Of a stretch of 64,000 bases of DNA, positions 30,281-39,532 are shown one piece after another. Origin of the DNA: Streptomyces violaceoruber. Lineage in GTDB: Bacteria > Actinomycetota > Actinomycetes > Streptomycetales > Streptomycetaceae. Within the stretch, counting starts at the first letter, position 1. The number at the start of each line of letters is the position of its first letter. The notes under the pieces were generated by a model. It made no database searches. It was given only the letters and a program-made list of their open reading frames with translations, and had not been told where the DNA came from. Position numbers and translations under genes: made by a program. The DNA is taken from positions 4,650,001 through 4,714,000 of the forward strand of contig NZ_CP137734.1 in NCBI RefSeq assembly GCF_033406955.1, read 5' to 3'.

Positions 30281-31882
30281 GTGACAGTGCCAGAGCTGAG
30301 GCCTTGGCGGACCGCGCGACCGCGTGTCGCGCGGGCCGCGGATGCCGTACGTCCCCGTGTGTCCCGCTTCGTCCGGGCCGCCGGACCGCGGGTCGCACGG
30401 TTGGCACGGGCCACGGCGCCGCGGCTCGCCCGGATCACGAGGCCGAAGACCTGGCAGTACACCGCCGGTGCCGCCACCGCCGGGCTGGCACTGGCCGCCG
30501 GGGTGGTGACCGTCGCCGGTCCCTGGGACTCCACGGGTCAGCGTACGGCCGAGCGGGACCGGGCCGTCGCCCTCGGGCGCCCGGGTGGCACAGATCACGG
30601 CCGTGGATCCGGGGCCTCCGGTACGTCGTCCGGTTCGCCCCGCCCCGCGCCCAGCGCCGGGGCCGTACTGGCCGGTCTCGACGGCACCTCCGCCCCCGGT
30701 GGCATCAAGGCGGCACCCGGCGACCAGGACCTCGCGGACCTCCTCGACCCCCTGCTCAAGGACGCCCCCGGGCTCGGCGGGCGCCGTGCGGCGGCCGTCG
30801 TCGACCTCACCACCGGCAAGCGCCTGTACGGCCTCGGCCCCGACGCCCCGCTCACCCCGGCCTCCACCACCAAGATCGCCACGGCGGTCGCCGCCCTCAC
30901 CGCCCTCGGCCCCGACCACCGCCTCACCACCCGCACCGCCCTGGAGGCCGACACCGGCGAGGTCGTCCTGGTCGGCGGCGGCGACCCCACCCTCACCGCG
31001 CGCGAGGACGCCCGGGGCCTGGCCAGCCTGCGCACCCTCGCCGGGAAGACCGCCGCCGCCCTGAAGAAGCGGGGCGTGCGCGAGGTGACGCTGTCGTACG
31101 ACACGACGCTCTACGCCGGTACGGAAATGCACCCGATCGGAGTCAACGAGAACCTCGCCCGCGTCACCGCCCTGATGGCCGACGAGGGCCGTACCGACGA
31201 CTCCACCAGCGGCCCCGCCCCCCGCGTGCCCGACCCGGCCGCCGACGCCGCCCGCACCTTCGCCGGCCTCCTGAAGCAGCACGGCGTCACCGCGTCGGCC
31301 CCCGGCCCGTCCAAGGCCACCGGCCGCGCCGACACCCTCGCCACGGTCTCCTCGCCCCCGCTGTCGGCCCTGGTCGAGCGGATGCTGACCAACAGCGACA
31401 ACGACCTCGCCGAGGCCCTGGCCCGCCACACCGCCGTGGCGACCGGCAAGCCCGCCGACTTCGACGGGGCGGGCGCCGCCGTCACGGCCCGCCTGAAACA
31501 GCTCGGCCTGCCGGTGGGCGGCGCGCGGTTCCACGACGGAAGCGGCCTGGACCGCACCGACCTGATCAGCCCCGACCTGCTCACCGCGCTGCTGGCCGAG
31601 GCGGCCGACCCGGCCCGCCCGCAGCTGCGCCCGGTCCTCACCGGCCTGCCCGTCGCCCACTTCACCGGAACCCTGGCCGGCCGTTACACGGACGGCGCAG
31701 CGGGCCTCGTCCGGGCCAAGACCGGCACCCTCACGGGCGTGAACACCCTCGCCGGCACGGTGACCACCCCCGACGGCCGCCTCCTCGGCTTCGCCTTCCT
31801 GGCCAACGACACGACGGACGCCTGGGCGGCGCAGTCGGCTCTGGACGGGGCGGCGACGACCCTGGCCTCCGAGACCCCGTAG
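30281..31882 (+). CDS. dacB: D-alanyl-D-alanine carboxypeptidase/endopeptidase (PBP4, S13)
   Basis: 533 residues from the GTG at 30281. The catalytic motifs of peptidase S13 are present: SxxK as STTK (195-198), SxN as SDN in TNSDNDLAEAL, and KTG in VRAKTGTLTG. The enzyme trims D-Ala from peptidoglycan outside the membrane. A single anchor helix lies near 60-80. Before it, four arginine-rich 11-residue repeats (13-56) would lie on the cytoplasmic side, which is not usual for this family. A Ser/Gly linker (about 100-130) follows. It is divergent from ppa. Confidence 0.9.
   Translation: MTVPELRPWRTARPRVARAADAVRPRVSRFVRAAGPRVARLARATAPRLARITRPKTWQYTAGAATAGLALAAGVVTVAGPWDSTGQRTAERDRAVALGRPGGTDHGRGSGASGTSSGSPRPAPSAGAVLAGLDGTSAPGGIKAAPGDQDLADLLDPLLKDAPGLGGRRAAAVVDLTTGKRLYGLGPDAPLTPASTTKIATAVAALTALGPDHRLTTRTALEADTGEVVLVGGGDPTLTAREDARGLASLRTLAGKTAAALKKRGVREVTLSYDTTLYAGTEMHPIGVNENLARVTALMADEGRTDDSTSGPAPRVPDPAADAARTFAGLLKQHGVTASAPGPSKATGRADTLATVSSPPLSALVERMLTNSDNDLAEALARHTAVATGKPADFDGAGAAVTARLKQLGLPVGGARFHDGSGLDRTDLISPDLLTALLAEAADPARPQLRPVLTGLPVAHFTGTLAGRYTDGAAGLVRAKTGTLTGVNTLAGTVTTPDGRLLGFAFLANDTTDAWAAQSALDGAATTLASETP
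30317..30448 (+). repeat. four 33-bp coding repeats in dacB
   Basis: Codons 13-56 of dacB encode RPRVARAADAV, RPRVSRFVRAA, GPRVARLARAT and APRLARITRPK: four tandem 11-residue units with Pro-Arg-(Val/Leu)-x-Arg at fixed places. Confidence 0.85.
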
Positions 31883-31884
31883 CC

Positions 31885-31948
31885 GCGGGCAGTCGTGGGC
31901 GGGCGCGGCGGCACCCCGCCGACGCCGGGCCGCGTGATCCACCCCGGC
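31885..31948. repeat. partial copy of the dispersed intergenic repeat
   Basis: Three bases after the dacB stop: GCGGGCAGTCGTG, a GGCGC-GCGGCACCCCGC segment, CGCCGGGCCGCG, then GATCCACCCC. The same blocks in the same order occur around 41529-41666 and, inverted, at 62306-62403. Confidence 0.6.
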
Positions 31949-32003
31949 AGCCGCCCCGCCGCACAACTGCCCCCCAGCGGCGGCGCTCCCGTACCGTTGA
32001 CGC

Positions 32004-33131
32004 ATGACGAGCATCGGCGCAAATTCCGGCATGGTCGACTGGAACCTCGCGGTGGCGACCGCGACCCGGCTCGTACGGCCGGGCCCCGAGGTGAGCCGCG
32101 ACGAGGCCAGGGCCGTCGTCGCCGAGCTCCGCCGCCATGCCAAGTCCTCGGAGGAGCACGTCCGCGGCTTCACCCGGATGGGCACCGAGGAGACCCACGA
32201 CACCCCCCTCCTGGTGGTCGACCGGCCCGGCTGGGTCCGGGCCAACGTCGCCGGGTTCCGGGAGCTGCTCAAGCCCCTGCTCGAGAAGATGCAGGAGCGG
32301 CGCGGCGGCGGCGCGGGCAACGCGGTCCTCGGCGCCGTCGGCGGCAAGGTCACCGGCGTGGAGCTGGGCATGCTGCTGTCGTTCCTGTCCTCCCGCGTCC
32401 TCGGCCAGTACGAGACGTTCGCCCCGGCCACCCGGGAACTGCCCGCCGGCGCGAACGGCGGCGGCCGGCTGCTCCTGGTCGCCCCGAACATCGTCCACGT
32501 CGAACGCGAACTCGACGTCGAGCCGCACGACTTCCGCCTGTGGGTGACCCTGCACGAGGAGACGCACCGCACGCAGTTCACCGCCGTGCCCTGGCTGCGC
32601 GACCACCTGGAGGGCGAAATCCAGTCGTTCCTGGCCGAGACCGACGTGGACCCGATGACCGTCCTCGAACGGGTCCGCGAGGCCGCCCAGTCGCTGGCCG
32701 GGGGCCGTCCCGAGGCGGAGGAGGACGACGGCGGCCGCTCGCTCGTGGAGCTGGTGCAGACCCCGGCCCAACGGGAGGTTCTCGGCCGCCTCACCGCCGT
32801 GATGTCCCTCCTGGAGGGGCACGCCGACTTCGTGATGGACGGCGTGGGACCGGCGGTCGTGCCGAGCGTCGGGGAGATCCGGGAGAAGTTCCAGCAGCGC
32901 CGCGCCAAGGGCGCCTCCCGCCTCGACATGGCGCTGCGCAAGCTGCTCGGCCTGGACGCCAAGCTCCGCCAGTACCGGGACGGCGAACGGTTCGTACGGG
33001 CCGTCGTCGAGGAGTGCGGCATGGACGGCTTCAACCGCGTCTGGACCTCGCCCAACACGCTCCCCACCAAGTCGGAGATCGCCAAACCGGCGGACTGGAT
33101 CGCGCGGGTGCACCGCAAGCCGGAGGCGTGA
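32004..33131 (+). CDS. zinc-dependent metalloprotease-like protein
   Basis: 375 residues from the ATG at 32004. It resembles the actinobacterial family annotated as zinc-dependent metalloprotease/coenzyme F420 biosynthesis-associated protein. The zinc motif HEETH is at 184-188 (VTLHEETHRTQF) and a downstream EGHADFVMD could give the third ligand. An N-terminal VDWNLAVATATRLVRPGP segment is typical of the family. The substrate is unknown. It sits between dacB and tilS on the same strand. Confidence 0.82.
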   Translation: MTSIGANSGMVDWNLAVATATRLVRPGPEVSRDEARAVVAELRRHAKSSEEHVRGFTRMGTEETHDTPLLVVDRPGWVRANVAGFRELLKPLLEKMQERRGGGAGNAVLGAVGGKVTGVELGMLLSFLSSRVLGQYETFAPATRELPAGANGGGRLLLVAPNIVHVERELDVEPHDFRLWVTLHEETHRTQFTAVPWLRDHLEGEIQSFLAETDVDPMTVLERVREAAQSLAGGRPEAEEDDGGRSLVELVQTPAQREVLGRLTAVMSLLEGHADFVMDGVGPAVVPSVGEIREKFQQRRAKGASRLDMALRKLLGLDAKLRQYRDGERFVRAVVEECGMDGFNRVWTSPNTLPTKSEIAKPADWIARVHRKPEA

Positions 33132-33323
33132 GCCGCGCGGGCGGGGCGTGAAACGATTCCGGCCGACGGCAGGCGAACGACCCTTCAATCACCCGTCCGA
33201 GGGACCGTGAGCCTTCGGCAGGCGTGCGATGCTCAGGGAACGGCCCGTTTCTGTCACCATCTACACACTCTGCGTGACCGAACCTCGGGCTCACCCCCGA
33301 CAACTTCATGAAGGGCACCGGAC

Positions 33324-34382
33324 ATGGGTCCCCATCCTGCGGTCGCGGCGATACGCCTGGCGGTCCGCCGCGTCCTCCACGACATCCTCACCGAACTGAA
33401 CACCCCGGCCGGCGTCCCCGCCGCGACGGCCGTCGAACGTACGCCTGAGCGTGCGCCCGGACTCCCCACGGCACCGCTCGTGCTCGTGGCGTGCTCCGGC
33501 GGTGCCGACTCCATGGCGCTCGCCTCCGCCCTCGCCTTCGAGGCCCCCCGGCTCGGCGTCCGGGCCGGCGGTGTCACCGTCGACCACGGCCTCCAGAGCG
33601 GCTCCGACCTGCGTGCCGAAGAGGTCGTCCTGCGCCTGCGCGAACTGGGCCTCGACCCCGTGGAGGCCACCGCCGTGACCGTCGGCCGCGCCGGCGGCCC
33701 GGAAGCCGCCGCCCGCGACGCACGCTACGCCGCCCTCGACGCCGCCGCCGCCCGCCACGGCGCCGCCGCCGTCCTGCTCGGCCACACCCGCGACGACCAG
33801 GCCGAGACCGTCCTGCTGGGCCTCGCCCGCGGCTCCGGCATCCGCTCCCTGTCGGGCATGGCCGCGGTCTCGGGGGCCGGCGGCCGTTACCGGCGCCCCT
33901 TCCTCCAGGTCGACCGCCAGACCGCCCGCAAGGCCTGCATGGTCCAGTCCCTCCCCGTGTGGGACGACCCCCACAACGCCGACCCCGCCTACACCCGCTC
34001 CCGGCTGCGCCACGAGGGCCTGCCCGCCCTGGAGAAGGCGCTCGGCAAGGGCGTCGTCGAGGCCCTCGCCCGTACGGCCCAGCTCTCCCGGGACGACGCC
34101 GACGCCCTCGACACCTGGGCCCGCCAGGCGGAGGCCGGCGTCCGCGACGCCACCGGCGGACTGGAGTGCGCCAAGCTGTACGCCCTGCCGCCCGCCGTAC
34201 GCCGCCGCATCCTGCGCCGCGCCGCCCTGGAGGCCGGTGCCCCGGGCGGTGCACTGTTCGCCCGCCACATCGAGGAAGTCGACCGGCTGATCACCGGCTG
34301 GCGCGGTCAGGGGGCCATCAACCTCCCCGGCAAAGTCGTCGCCCGGCGGCAGGGTGGCAGACTGGTGATTCGGCAAGGCTGA
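33324..34382 (+). CDS. tilS: tRNA(Ile)-lysidine synthetase
   Basis: 352 residues. The N-type ATP-pyrophosphatase P-loop is SGGADS (58-63), followed by VDHGLQSGSD, LGHTRDDQAETVLLGLARGSG and RPFLQVDRQTARKAC. The enzyme attaches lysine to C34 of the tRNA-Ile that reads AUA. The C-terminal domain is short, as in other actinobacteria. It is followed 75 bases later by hpt and then ftsH, a conserved order. Confidence 0.95.
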   Translation: MGPHPAVAAIRLAVRRVLHDILTELNTPAGVPAATAVERTPERAPGLPTAPLVLVACSGGADSMALASALAFEAPRLGVRAGGVTVDHGLQSGSDLRAEEVVLRLRELGLDPVEATAVTVGRAGGPEAAARDARYAALDAAAARHGAAAVLLGHTRDDQAETVLLGLARGSGIRSLSGMAAVSGAGGRYRRPFLQVDRQTARKACMVQSLPVWDDPHNADPAYTRSRLRHEGLPALEKALGKGVVEALARTAQLSRDDADALDTWARQAEAGVRDATGGLECAKLYALPPAVRRRILRRAALEAGAPGGALFARHIEEVDRLITGWRGQGAINLPGKVVARRQGGRLVIRQG

Positions 34383-34456
34383 ATCCGGACCCTCCCACCG
34401 ATCCGCACACGGATCGACGGGGCGCTCCGGAATGGCCGGTGGGACGACCGAAAGTG

Positions 34457-35017
34457 ATGCGGGTGGACGCGAACGACATGGGTGCCGACCTCGAGAAGGT
34501 ACTCATCACCAAGGAAGAGATCGACGCGAAGCTGGCCGAGCTGGCCGCGAAGATCGACGCGGAGTACGCGGGCAAGGACCTGCTCATCGTCGGCGTCCTC
34601 AAGGGCGCCGTGATGGTCATGGCCGACCTGGCGCGCACGCTGTCCACCCCCGTCACGATGGACTGGATGGCGGTGTCCTCGTACGGCGCGGGCACCCAGT
34701 CCTCCGGTGTGGTGCGGATCCTCAAGGACCTCGACACCGACATCAAGGGCCGCCACGTCCTGATCGTCGAGGACATCATCGACTCCGGCCTGACCCTGTC
34801 CTGGCTGATCTCCAACCTCGGCTCGCGCGAGCCCGCCTCCCTCAAGGTGTGCACGCTGCTGCGCAAGCCCGACGCCGCGAAGGTCGCCATCGACGTGGAG
34901 TGGGTCGGCTTCGACATCCCCAACGAGTTCGTCGTCGGCTACGGCCTCGACTACGCCGAGAAGTACCGCAACCTCCCGTTCGTCGGTACGCTCGCGCCCC
35001 ACGTGTACGGCGGCTGA
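34457..35017 (+). CDS. hpt: hypoxanthine phosphoribosyltransferase
   Basis: 186 residues from the ATG at 34457 (an alternative start is Met8 at 34478). The PRPP-binding loop VLIVEDIIDSGLTLSWL is near 108-124, with the early VGVLKGAVMVMADLAR motif and the C-terminal VVGYGLDYAEKYRNLP signature. It salvages hypoxanthine and guanine to IMP and GMP. It lies between tilS and ftsH. Confidence 0.94.
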   Translation: MRVDANDMGADLEKVLITKEEIDAKLAELAAKIDAEYAGKDLLIVGVLKGAVMVMADLARTLSTPVTMDWMAVSSYGAGTQSSGVVRILKDLDTDIKGRHVLIVEDIIDSGLTLSWLISNLGSREPASLKVCTLLRKPDAAKVAIDVEWVGFDIPNEFVVGYGLDYAEKYRNLPFVGTLAPHVYGG

Positions 35018-35213
35018 CGCTGCCCCGTAACGGGCTTCACGGTGTTTGTGCGGGTCACCCGGGAACCCCTCGGGCCCCCGCGCCGTTGGAGGATGCAGAC
35101 GGGACGTCGGCCCGCCCGTGCGGCTGAGGGCCGCCACGCTGGGGTACCGTCAGAAGAACTGTCTTATCAAACTCACTATGGCAGGAGGGACGGGGCGACA
35201 CCGCTCCGTGTGG

Positions 35214-37253
35214 ATGGACGTGAAGCGATACTTCCGTGGGCCAATCATGTGGATCGTGCTGGCCGTCCTTGCCGTGGTCGTGTTGATGCAGGTCGTGGGC
35301 TCGTCCGGTGGCTACAAGACGGTCGACACGGGCCAGGTCGTCCAGGCGATCAACGACAACAGGGTCGAGTCGGCCAAGCTGACCACCGGTGACGAGCAGA
35401 CCATCAAGGTCCAGCTCAAGGACGGCCAGAAGGTCGAGGGCAGCTCGAAGATCCAGGCGAGCTACATCGGCGACCAGGGCGTGACCCTCGCCAACACACT
35501 TCAGAACAAGTACCAGGACAAGCAGATCCCCGACGGCTACACGGTGTCGCCGTCGAAGCAGAACCCGTTCGTCGGGATCCTGCTCTCCCTGCTCCCGTTC
35601 GTCCTGATCGTGGTCGTCTTCCTGTTCCTGATGAATCAGATGCAGGGCGGCGGCTCCCGGGTCATGAACTTCGGGAAGTCCAAGGCGAAGCTCATCACCA
35701 AGGACACCCCCAAGACGACGTTCTCCGACGTCGCCGGGTCCGACGAGGCCGTCGAGGAACTCCACGAGATCAAGGAGTTCCTCCAGGAGCCGGCCAAGTT
35801 CCAGGCCGTCGGCGCCAAGATCCCCAAGGGCGTGCTGCTGTACGGCCCGCCCGGTACCGGCAAGACCCTGCTCGCGCGTGCCGTCGCGGGCGAGGCGGGC
35901 GTGCCGTTCTACTCGATCTCCGGTTCCGACTTCGTCGAGATGTTCGTCGGTGTCGGTGCCTCCCGAGTGCGTGACCTGTTCGAGCAGGCCAAGGCGAACG
36001 CCCCGGCCATCGTCTTCGTCGACGAGATCGACGCGGTCGGCCGCCACCGCGGCGCCGGCCTCGGCGGCGGTCACGACGAGCGCGAGCAGACCCTGAACCA
36101 GCTGCTCGTCGAGATGGACGGCTTCGACGTCAAGGGCGGCGTGATCCTCATCGCCGCGACGAACCGGCCCGACATCCTCGACCCGGCGCTGCTGCGTCCC
36201 GGCCGCTTCGACCGGCAGATCGCCGTCGACCGCCCGGACATGCAGGGCCGTCTGGAGATCCTCAAGGTCCACCAGAAGGGCAAGCCGGTCGCGCCCGACG
36301 TCGACCTGTCGGCCGTCGCCCGCCGTACGCCCGGCATGACCGGTGCCGATCTGGCCAACGTGCTGAACGAGGCCGCCCTGCTGACGGCCCGCAGCGACCA
36401 GAAGCTGATCGACAACCACATGCTGGACGAGGCGATCGACCGCGTGGTCGCGGGCCCGCAGAAGCGGACCCGGATCATGTCGGACAAGGAGAAGAAGATC
36501 ACCGCGTACCACGAGGGCGGTCACGCCCTGGTCGCGGCGGCCTCACCGAACTCCGACCCGGTCCACAAGATCACCATCCTGTCCAGAGGCCGCGCCCTCG
36601 GCTACACGATGGTGCTCCCGGACGAGGACAAGTACTCGACCACGCGCAACGAGATGCTCGACCAGCTCGCCTACATGCTGGGCGGCCGCGCGGCCGAGGA
36701 GCTCGTCTTCCACGACCCGACGACGGGCGCGGCCAACGACATCGAGAAGGCCACCGGCCTGGCCCGGGCGATGGTCACCCAGTACGGCATGACCGAGCGC
36801 CTCGGCGCCATCAAGTTCGGCGGCGACAACAGCGAGCCGTTCCTCGGACGTGAGATGGCGCACCAGCGCGACTACTCGGAAGAGGTCGCCGCGCTGGTCG
36901 ACGAGGAGGTCAAGAAGCTCATCGAGACGGCGCACAACGAGGCCTGGGAGATCCTGGTCGAGAACCGCGACGTCCTCGACAACCTCGTCCTCGCGCTGCT
37001 GGAGAAGGAGACGCTGGGCAAGGAGGAGATCGCCGAGGTCTTCTCCCAGATCGTCAAGCGCCCGGCCCGGCCCGCCTGGACCGGTTCCTCCCGCCGTACG
37101 CCCTCGACGCGTCCGCCGGTGCTCTCCCCCAAGGAGCTGGCACTGACGAACGGGGCGAACGGCGCGACGGCGGCGATCTCCACCGCCAAGAGCACCACGG
37201 TGGAGCCCGCTCCGGCACCGGAGCGAGCACCGGAGGACCGCCCGGAGAGCTGA
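35214..37253 (+). CDS. ftsH: ATP-dependent zinc metalloprotease FtsH
   Basis: 679 residues from the ATG at 35214; an in-frame ATG at 35178 is possible and neither has a good ribosome site. Two membrane helices (about 10-28 and 118-140) flank an extracytoplasmic domain. Walker A is GPPGTGKT (211-218), Walker B VFVDEID (267-273), the SRH region ATNRPDILDPALLRPGRFDR is cut across 315-334, and the zinc site HEGGH is at 433-437. It degrades membrane and regulatory proteins. The C-terminal 50 residues are Ala/Pro/Thr-rich. Confidence 0.95.
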   Translation: MDVKRYFRGPIMWIVLAVLAVVVLMQVVGSSGGYKTVDTGQVVQAINDNRVESAKLTTGDEQTIKVQLKDGQKVEGSSKIQASYIGDQGVTLANTLQNKYQDKQIPDGYTVSPSKQNPFVGILLSLLPFVLIVVVFLFLMNQMQGGGSRVMNFGKSKAKLITKDTPKTTFSDVAGSDEAVEELHEIKEFLQEPAKFQAVGAKIPKGVLLYGPPGTGKTLLARAVAGEAGVPFYSISGSDFVEMFVGVGASRVRDLFEQAKANAPAIVFVDEIDAVGRHRGAGLGGGHDEREQTLNQLLVEMDGFDVKGGVILIAATNRPDILDPALLRPGRFDRQIAVDRPDMQGRLEILKVHQKGKPVAPDVDLSAVARRTPGMTGADLANVLNEAALLTARSDQKLIDNHMLDEAIDRVVAGPQKRTRIMSDKEKKITAYHEGGHALVAAASPNSDPVHKITILSRGRALGYTMVLPDEDKYSTTRNEMLDQLAYMLGGRAAEELVFHDPTTGAANDIEKATGLARAMVTQYGMTERLGAIKFGGDNSEPFLGREMAHQRDYSEEVAALVDEEVKKLIETAHNEAWEILVENRDVLDNLVLALLEKETLGKEEIAEVFSQIVKRPARPAWTGSSRRTPSTRPPVLSPKELALTNGANGATAAISTAKSTTVEPAPAPERAPEDRPES

Positions 37254-37301
37254 CCCCGGCCGCCTCGGACCGCCCCGGCGGCCCGACCAGGCCCGGAATG
37301 T

Positions 37302-37345
37302 ATGCCGCACCCCCCAGGTTCTAGCCTTGGGGGGTGCGGCATTTT
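37302..37345 (+). terminator. terminator between ftsH and folE
   Basis: A perfect 14-bp stem ATGCCGCACCCCCC (37302-37315) with 37329-37342 and a TTTT tail. It separates the two genes although they share a strand. Confidence 0.85.
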
Positions 37346-37384
37346 CGTATGCCGTCGCAGGACGGATCAGGAACGAGGCATCAC

Positions 37385-37990
37385 ATGACCGACCCCGTGA
37401 CGCTGGACGGCGAGGGCCAGATCGGCGAGTTCGACGAGAAGCGTGCCGAGAACGCCGTACGGGAACTGCTGATCGCGGTCGGCGAGGACCCGGACCGCGA
37501 GGGCCTCAGGGAGACTCCGGCGCGCGTGGCACGGGCGTACAGGGAGATATTCGCCGGCCTGTGGCAGGAGCCGGAGGACGTGCTGACGACGACGTTCGAC
37601 CTCGGGCACGACGAGATGGTCCTGGTGAAGGACATCGAGGTGTTCTCCACCTGTGAGCATCATCTGGTGCCGTTCCGCGGGGTGGCGCACGTCGGCTACA
37701 TCCCGTCCACCAGCGGGAAGATCACCGGTCTGTCGAAGCTGGCCCGGCTCGTGGACGTCTACGCGCGCCGCCCGCAGGTGCAGGAACGTCTCACCACGCA
37801 GATCGCGGACTCCCTGATGGAGATCCTGGAACCGCGCGGGGTGATCGTCGTGGTCGAGTGCGAGCACATGTGCATGTCCATGCGGGGCATCCGCAAGCCC
37901 GGGGCGAAGACCCTCACCTCGGCCGTGCGGGGTCAGCTGCGGGATGTCGCCACGCGCAACGAGGCCATGAGCCTGATCATGGCTCGCTGA
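37385..37990 (+). CDS. folE: GTP cyclohydrolase I
   Basis: 201 residues from the ATG at 37385. It converts GTP to dihydroneopterin triphosphate, the first step of folate synthesis. Seen: ETPARVARAYREIFAG, the zinc and active-site segment STCEHHLVPFRGVAHVGYIP, GLSKLARLVDVYARRPQVQE, and the second zinc Cys in VVECEHMCMSMRGI. It is convergent with the rest of the folate genes. Confidence 0.96.
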   Translation: MTDPVTLDGEGQIGEFDEKRAENAVRELLIAVGEDPDREGLRETPARVARAYREIFAGLWQEPEDVLTTTFDLGHDEMVLVKDIEVFSTCEHHLVPFRGVAHVGYIPSTSGKITGLSKLARLVDVYARRPQVQERLTTQIADSLMEILEPRGVIVVVECEHMCMSMRGIRKPGAKTLTSAVRGQLRDVATRNEAMSLIMAR

Positions 37991-38005
37991 GTCCGCGGGG
38001 GCGGG

Positions 38006-38494
38006 TCAGGCCGCTGAGGCGGCGCCCGGGTGGTCGTCGTCCTCGTCTTCCGGGAGTCTGCACACCCGTTCCATGAAGAGGGCGGCCGCTATCACGGCGA
38101 TGCCCGCGACGACCGAGGCGCCCGCGTAGATGGCCTGGTCACGGCGGGCCGGGATGTCGAGGTACTCCAGCAGGAAGACGCCCGTGCCGCCGTACATGCC
38201 GGCGACGAGGGCGGCCACCAGGGCGCTGGCCTGGCCGAAGACGACGGCGCGGGCCGCCATCATCGGGTCGACGCCCTTGGCGTCGGGGACGCGGTCCCGC
38301 TGGGCCCTGAGGCGGGCGCGGATCGAGAGCGCCGTGGCCAGCAGGATCACCGCGATCAGGGCGAGGACGACGGGGGCGGCCAGGGGGACGCTCGGCAGCG
38401 TACCCACCGAGTTCCACAGGCGGGCGCCGGCCCAGGACAGGATTCCGGCGACGACGAAGACGCCGGCCAGCACCCTGATGCGCAGCTCTTTCAC
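38006..38494 (-). CDS. DUF3180 membrane protein
   Basis: 162 residues with four predicted membrane helices (about 8-28, 38-58, 83-105, 120-142) and an acidic C-terminus. It matches the actinobacterial DUF3180 family, which is regularly encoded after folK. Function unknown. It is the last gene of the folP-folB-folK strand. Confidence 0.85.
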   Translation of the reverse strand: MKELRIRVLAGVFVVAGILSWAGARLWNSVGTLPSVPLAAPVVLALIAVILLATALSIRARLRAQRDRVPDAKGVDPMMAARAVVFGQASALVAALVAGMYGGTGVFLLEYLDIPARRDQAIYAGASVVAGIAVIAAALFMERVCRLPEDEDDDHPGAASAA

Positions 38495-38564
38495 GGTGTT
38501 CCGGTGTCCCTTCGGCTCCCCGGCGCGGTTGTCCCGGCCTCGTCGTCCTCGTCGACCTTAACGA

Positions 38565-39176
38565 CTACTCGGGCAGCTGGAGTTCCAGGTCGGCGCGGGG
38601 CGCGACGCCGTCGCGGGTGACGGCGGCCAGGAGGTCGGCGACCCTGCCCCGGCCGGGCAGGGCGGCCTCCGGGTCGACGTCCAGCCAGGGGGCCAGCACG
38701 AAGGCGCGTTCGTGGGCGCGCGGGTGGGGGAGGGTGAGGTGCGGGTCGTCGGAGACGACCTCGGCGTAGGCGACGATGTCGACGTCCAGGGTGCGCGGGC
38801 CCCAGCGCTCGTCGCGGACCCGGTGGAAGGCCTCCTCGACCGCGTGCGCCCGCTCCAGGAGCGAGGAGGGGGGCAGGGTCGTCTTGAGGATCACGACCGC
38901 GTTGAAGTACGAGGGCTGGCTGTCGGGGGCGACGCCCCACGGCTCCGTCTCGTAGACCGGCGAGACGCCTTTGACCCGGACGCCGGGGGTGTCCTCCAGG
39001 GCGTCGATCGCGCCCTGGAGGGTCTCCAGGCGGTTGCCGAGGTTGGCTCCGAGGGCGACCACCGCGCGCTTGGGGTTGGACAGGGTGGTGTCCGCGGCGT
39101 CGACCTGCTCGATGACGGAGGCGGGCACGGGCTGTACGGTCGGGTCGCTCGGACCCTGGGCGAAGGGGGCGCTCAT
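38565..39176 (-). CDS. folK: 2-amino-4-hydroxy-6-hydroxymethyldihydropteridine pyrophosphokinase
   Basis: 203 residues from the ATG at 39176, which overlaps the folB stop (ATGA). Seen: VALGANLGNRLETLQGA, SPVYETEPWG, FNAVVILKTTL, then RWGPRTLDVDIVAY with the Mg-binding Asp pair and LPHPRAHERAFVLAP. It transfers pyrophosphate from ATP to the pterin before FolP. About 40 extra residues precede the core. Confidence 0.95.
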   Translation of the reverse strand: MSAPFAQGPSDPTVQPVPASVIEQVDAADTTLSNPKRAVVALGANLGNRLETLQGAIDALEDTPGVRVKGVSPVYETEPWGVAPDSQPSYFNAVVILKTTLPPSSLLERAHAVEEAFHRVRDERWGPRTLDVDIVAYAEVVSDDPHLTLPHPRAHERAFVLAPWLDVDPEAALPGRGRVADLLAAVTRDGVAPRADLELQLPE

Positions 39177-39532
39177 ACACGGCTCCGGATGATGGTGACG
39201 GTCACGTCGTCGAAGGGGACGGTGATCGGCGCGTCCGGCTTGTGGACGCAGACCTCGACCTCCTCGACCCCTTCGTGCTTCAGACAGACCTGGGCGATGC
39301 GCTCGGCGAGGGTCTCGACGAGGTTGACCGGCTCGCCCTCGACGACGGCCACGACCTCCTCGGCCACGATGCCGTAGTGCACTGTCTTCGCCAGGTCGTC
39401 GTCGGCCGCGGCCGGGCGGGTGTCCAGGCCAAGGACGATGTCCACGAGGAAGGTCTGGCCGTCCTCGCGCTCCTTGGGGAACACACCGTGGTGCCCGCGG
39501 GCCTTCAGGCCGCGCAGCGCGACACGATCCAC
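39173..39532 (-). CDS. folB: dihydroneopterin aldolase
   Basis: 119 residues from the GTG at 39532 (GGAG eight bases upstream). Seen: VALRGLKARGHHGVFPKEREDGQ in pieces, the Tyr in TVHYGIVAEEV, NLVETLAERIA, and a Lys-Pro near the end (VHKPDAPI). It cleaves dihydroneopterin to hydroxymethyl-dihydropterin. The stop is coupled to folK. Confidence 0.95.
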   Translation of the reverse strand: MDRVALRGLKARGHHGVFPKEREDGQTFLVDIVLGLDTRPAAADDDLAKTVHYGIVAEEVVAVVEGEPVNLVETLAERIAQVCLKHEGVEEVEVCVHKPDAPITVPFDDVTVTIIRSRV

